Source: Megaleporinus macrocephalus (Eukaryota > Chordata > Actinopteri > Characiformes > Anostomidae). From it: DNA of 64,000 nucleotides. The notes below the pieces were generated by a model, which saw only the letters and a program-made list of their open reading frames with translations, searched no databases and was not told the origin of the DNA. Positions 62,301 through 64,000 of the stretch are shown in pieces (the first letter of the stretch is position 1; every line of letters starts with the position of its first letter). The position numbers and the translations under genes were made by a program. Where the stretch lies: assembly GCA_021613375.1 (NCBI GenBank), contig CM038722.1, positions 25,986,441 through 26,050,440 of the forward strand, read 5' to 3'.

Positions 62301-63947
62301 CAAATCCATAGGACTCACTAGTCCTGACATACAGCATAGCAGCAGCAAGCAGCAGACATGTAGAATACAAAAGCAGTTACATTTGCAGCAAATGAACAGA
62401 TAGCAAAACATATCTTACTATAACTAGTGCTTTCCTGATTAGCTGCTGCATCATAATGTAATCCAAATGCAGAAGACATGTTTAAATTCTCTATTAGAGA
62501 TAGACTTTAAACTGTTAAGAGATGAAGTCAAGAGCAGACTTGCATAAGCAACAGTGTTCATGCTTACAGCTAAGGCTGGCGTGATGCGTCGCCATAATCG
62601 ATCGCCCACTGAAAGCATGGATTTATCTGAAGCGCAAGCTGCAGCTACAAACGATCACTCATGTGTATCTGAAGTTGTGGGAGTGTTTTACACAGAAACA
62701 CAACAGTGTGGTGCTCTGTCAGCTCTGCACAGTGGAGATGATCACAACAGTACAACTGCTATACACGAGACCTTGAAGCACAAGCATCTCGTAGCACTTA
62801 GTTAACACAGCAGCAGGACAGCACCTGTTTACCTGTGTTTCTTATCTTAGCAGATTATTTTAACATTATTACATGTGTAACATGTTTCTTTCAGTAGTGT
62901 CACTTAAAAAGTCTTATTGATAACCGTTTCTTAATCGTCCAGTGTAGAACCTAAGACTGTACTCGATACCGTGGGAGCTTTAAAACACACGTAGCTGCTT
63001 CTCAAACAACTCTCAGCCAAAATATATAGTCCACAAACTGTTCGATTTCTAGTCTGTGAGGTGTGTAGGCTGTGTCAATGTAAAAATTACGACGACTAAT
63101 CGAGAGAGAGAGAGAGAGAAATAAAAAAAACAAAAAAAACAAAAAAGAATCAACAGATTAATCTATCAAGAAATTAACCGTTAGGTGCAGCCCTACCTAT
63201 AGCACTGTACTACTGTTCAAAGCAACAGATGGTTTACCCACTCTCACCATTCACTAGTCTTTGTGGATGAATCACACTCCTTCTTGGTTTGATGGCTTGT
63301 TGCTGTTTGCACAGTCACCTGCCTACTTTGCACTGGCCTGACCTCTGCAGCCCGTTGACTGGAAAAAGTGGAGGAAGTTGACTTGTGGTGGAAGGGGGGT
63401 GGGGTGTAAGGTGTAGTGTTTCCATTTGAGATAGAATGACTCCTCTATTGCCATAGATGTAGAAGATAAGAAGGAAAAATAAGACAATTAATGAAGTACG
63501 GTTAATGGAATATGTATTTAAAACAACGTTTACAGCCATCAGTGGATCAATGCATCCTTTCTAGGTTTCACATATCTTGAGTTACAGTTACTCTAATAGA
63601 ATATTAAGAGGCACCAATAGGCGCCAGTTTACCTCAAACATTATTTAGATGTCAGGTAAATAACTTTGTAGTGGTCTACAAAATGTAATCCATTACTAAC
63701 AACTAACGATGCCTATGTTGAAAATATGCAGTGGCGCGCCACACACAGGGGTGTAGGAGTGGGTTTAAAATATTATGATGATCACATGTCACAGGTGTTA
63801 TTGTTTGTGTGCGCTTGTACATATGTGCTATAGGAAGACTGTAGTGTGCTGAGTGACCTCAAGGCCGCCGTAGTCCTCTCCTGCTGCTTCCAGCTGAGCT
63901 CGCCTCCATTCTTCCTCCAGTCTTTCCTGATCACGCTGGTATTTCTC
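56095..63947 (-). CDS. lmo7: LMO7-like protein (LIM domain only 7), 3' part: nine exons encoding the C-terminal 351 residues
   Basis: LMO7 is a cytoskeletal/junction-associated scaffold; vertebrate members have CH and PDZ domains, coiled coils and one C-terminal LIM domain. Nine exons can be read on the minus strand: 63858-63947, 63248-63444, 62279-62323, 62077-62132, 61809-61974, 60705-60968, 59356-59464, 56968-57073, 56095-56117. All introns are GT-AG and every phase joins, giving 1056 nt (351 codons plus stop). In order: a charged helical piece (EKYQRDQERLEEEWRRAQ), a Ser/Thr-rich linker, a short segment with SESYGFAKL, a basic linker, the conserved block with DSSWIRQRS and YDSLDNL, a Ser/Pro-rich stretch, and a LIM domain. 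From recall of human LMO7, the order and the stop position match. LIMCH1 is the close paralog; the second LIM finger (CVSC..CDTC) and the length of the tail fit LMO7 better. The CH and PDZ exons lie beyond the right edge. Whether this is the a or b teleost paralog cannot be told. Confidence 0.93.
56275..56352. repeat. (TA)n microsatellite in the last lmo7 intron
   Basis: A TA run followed by AAATAAATAAATAA, in the intron between the last two coding exons. Confidence 0.93.
56968..57073 (-). CDS. lmo7: lmo7 exon: second zinc finger of the LIM domain
   Basis: A 106-nt exon between CCTTCCAG and CTCCGAG/GTGAGCC. It encodes CVSCRSDLSRGSESRAQVRV then RHRQLFCDTCYSRLR. The zinc ligands C-x2-C-x22-C-x2-C complete the LIM domain. 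The spacing and the CV-C..DL..V-R-R..L-C--CY pattern match mammalian LMO7. It leaves 1 nt for the last exon. Confidence 0.93.
57074..59355 (-). other. lmo7: lmo7 intron inside the LIM domain, no further exon seen
   Basis: About 2.3 kb of AT-rich intron with a G10 run near 58267 and no phase-compatible exon. ORFs inside it are short and have no family resemblance. Confidence 0.6.
59356..59464 (-). CDS. lmo7: lmo7 exon: first zinc finger of the LIM domain
   Basis: A 109-nt exon from a CCCGTAG acceptor to a TTTAAG/GTGAGC donor. It encodes LVSGRRICSRCNQPLGKGAA followed by MVIDSLDLCFHIGCFK. The zinc ligands C-x2-C-x19-H-x2-C are all present, and GKGAAM is the signature of LMO7/LIMCH1 LIM domains. 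The second finger is on the next exon about 2.3 kb away. Confidence 0.94.
59685..60438. mobile_element. hAT element (754 bp) in an lmo7 intron with perfect 8-bp TSD
   Basis: The flanks are CTGTAAAG at 59677-59684 and again at 60439-60446. The ends are CAGAGGTCACTAATAG and (reverse complement) CAGGGGTGTATAATTAG, i.e. hAT-like CAGNGGT termini. Subterminal sequence is rich in GGTCCGGACC-type palindromes. A short frame starting MAKTDFSTRVERLFSQ near 59984 soon hits stops, so the element looks non-autonomous or internally deleted. It lies between the LIM exon 59356-59464 and exon 60705-60968. Confidence 0.8.
60705..60968 (-). CDS. lmo7: lmo7 exon: YDSLDNL motif and Ser/Pro-rich region
   Basis: A 264-nt exon between TTCATTTACAG and CATGGCAG/GTACGA. 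It starts with the YDSLDNLQ motif (RGESLDNLD in mammals) and continues as a Ser/Pro/Arg-rich, probably disordered region (RQSSWSRPSSTSSTPPVTP) up to QQHGR. The last two bases of the AGG codon are joined by the first base of the LIM exon. Stretches of Ser next to basic residues suggest phosphorylation sites; this is inference. Confidence 0.9.
61809..61974 (-). CDS. lmo7: lmo7 exon: conserved WIRQRS block
   Basis: A 166-nt exon that starts after GGCTGCAG and ends at AGGAG/GTCTGTG. It encodes KKRGRLSQAEKDRQQILEEM, then a segment with DSSWIRQRS, HKEPINV and MRR. This block (ERQQILQEM..DNSWIRQRS..NKEP) is one of the best conserved stretches of LMO7/LIMCH1 proteins outside the LIM domain, and it makes the family call secure. 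Confidence 0.93.
62077..62132 (-). CDS. lmo7: lmo7 exon: basic linker KKSKSTPALD
   Basis: A 56-nt exon between TTTTACAG and GAGAG/GTCTGAG. It encodes RKKSKSTPALDSSRKQDSR, matching the position of the NKSRSTTELDD segment recalled from mammalian LMO7, just before the conserved WIRQRS block. Phases are 1 nt in and 1 nt out. Confidence 0.82.
62279..62323 (-). CDS. lmo7: lmo7 micro-exon with SESYGFAKL
   Basis: A 45-nt exon between a GTATGTCAG acceptor and a CAG/GTTAGT donor. With its neighbours it encodes WTSESYGFAKLTTLDRK. It enters with 1 nt and leaves with 2 nt of a codon, which fits the flanking exons exactly. It is too short to be found as a free-standing ORF. Confidence 0.75.
62324..63247 (-). 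other. lmo7: lmo7 intron with short simple repeats
   Basis: About 0.9 kb of intron containing (GA)n near 63103-63119 and A-rich simple sequence after it. The 83-codon plus-strand ORF at 62554-62805 shows no splice context or recognisable family. Confidence 0.5.
63248..63444 (-). CDS. lmo7: lmo7 exon: Ser/Thr/Pro-rich linker
   Basis: The exon is 197 nt (65 codons plus 2 nt). The acceptor is GCAATAG and the donor is ATG/GTGAGAG. It encodes a polar linker beginning RSHSISNGNTTPYTPPPFHH, with many Ser, Thr, Gln and Lys and no recognisable fold. A frame-shifted reading of the same DNA gives another open frame, but only this frame keeps phase with both neighbouring exons. Linkers of this kind diverge quickly in the family, so support rests on splice sites and phase. 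Confidence 0.72.
63858..63947 (-). CDS. lmo7: lmo7 exon: charged coiled-coil segment
   Basis: The exon has 30 codons in phase 0 at both ends. It starts after a GCGCCAG acceptor and encodes EKYQRDQERLEEEWRRAQ followed by LEAAGEDYGGLE. It ends at GAG before GTCACT, which is a weak donor. The Glu/Arg-rich helical pattern matches the EKY..EQERL..EW.RAQ segment of the LMO7 coiled coil. It is the most upstream exon inside the window; 63948-64000 is intron. Confidence 0.88.
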
Positions 63948-64000
63948 CTGGCGCACACACAGAACAGCACATACTGCATTGCTATCCAAGAAGCTATTAT

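Overview
This window looks like vertebrate nuclear DNA from a ray-finned fish, probably an otophysan teleost such as a characiform. The order is an inference from the transposon mix and was not tested. Support comes from a multi-exon gene with GT-AG introns, abundant Tc1-like and hAT transposon relics, L2-type LINE pieces ending in short tandem tails, and many long (TA)n microsatellites. No bacterial or viral gene organisation is present.

Only one protein-coding gene is well supported. It is the 3' end of an LMO7-type gene (LIM domain only 7) on the minus strand, from about 63947 down to 56095. Nine exons join in consistent phase. They encode 351 residues: an acidic/basic coiled-coil piece, linkers, the conserved segment with the DSSWIRQRS core, a Ser/Pro-rich stretch and a C-terminal LIM zinc-binding domain, ending at the position expected for LMO7. 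The 5' part of the gene lies beyond the right edge. A 754-bp hAT element with a perfect 8-bp target duplication sits in one intron.

Positions 1-55900 appear to be non-coding sequence downstream of the gene, heavily colonised by repeats. Main blocks: a 50-bp satellite (7850-9125); a diverged ~150-bp tandem repeat (10310-11020); two small MITE families, one with TA target duplications and TIR CAGTACTTGCAAAAG, the other with TIR ATATCGTCGCTGTCC; an L2-type LINE fragment inserted into a MITE (19613-20794); a large nested complex (23399-29270); a LINE 3' tail (33960-34368); nested hAT remnants (35729-37277); a 58-bp ATCATATGAT-rich array (39410-39750); a broken Tc1 transposon (40609-41775) plus other Tc1 relics; and a six-copy ~250-320-bp tandem array (46470-48195).

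The most striking object is the nested complex at 23399-29270. Two copies of an unclassified TIR element lie in opposite orientation. One was split by a ~386-bp LTR-like insert (5-bp duplication GGCTG). That insert was split by a hAT element (perfect 8-bp duplication ACACGCAA). Inside the hAT, a short internal segment has grown into about 39 copies of a 58-bp minisatellite. A second copy of the same hAT at 35963-36322 has no array, so it shows the unexpanded state. The array leaves all three minus-strand frames open for more than 700 codons, which is a property of the repeat and not evidence of a gene.

The gaps between these blocks hold mostly unique AT-rich sequence. A few GC/CpG-richer patches could be conserved non-coding elements, and there is one strong CTCF-like motif just downstream of lmo7.
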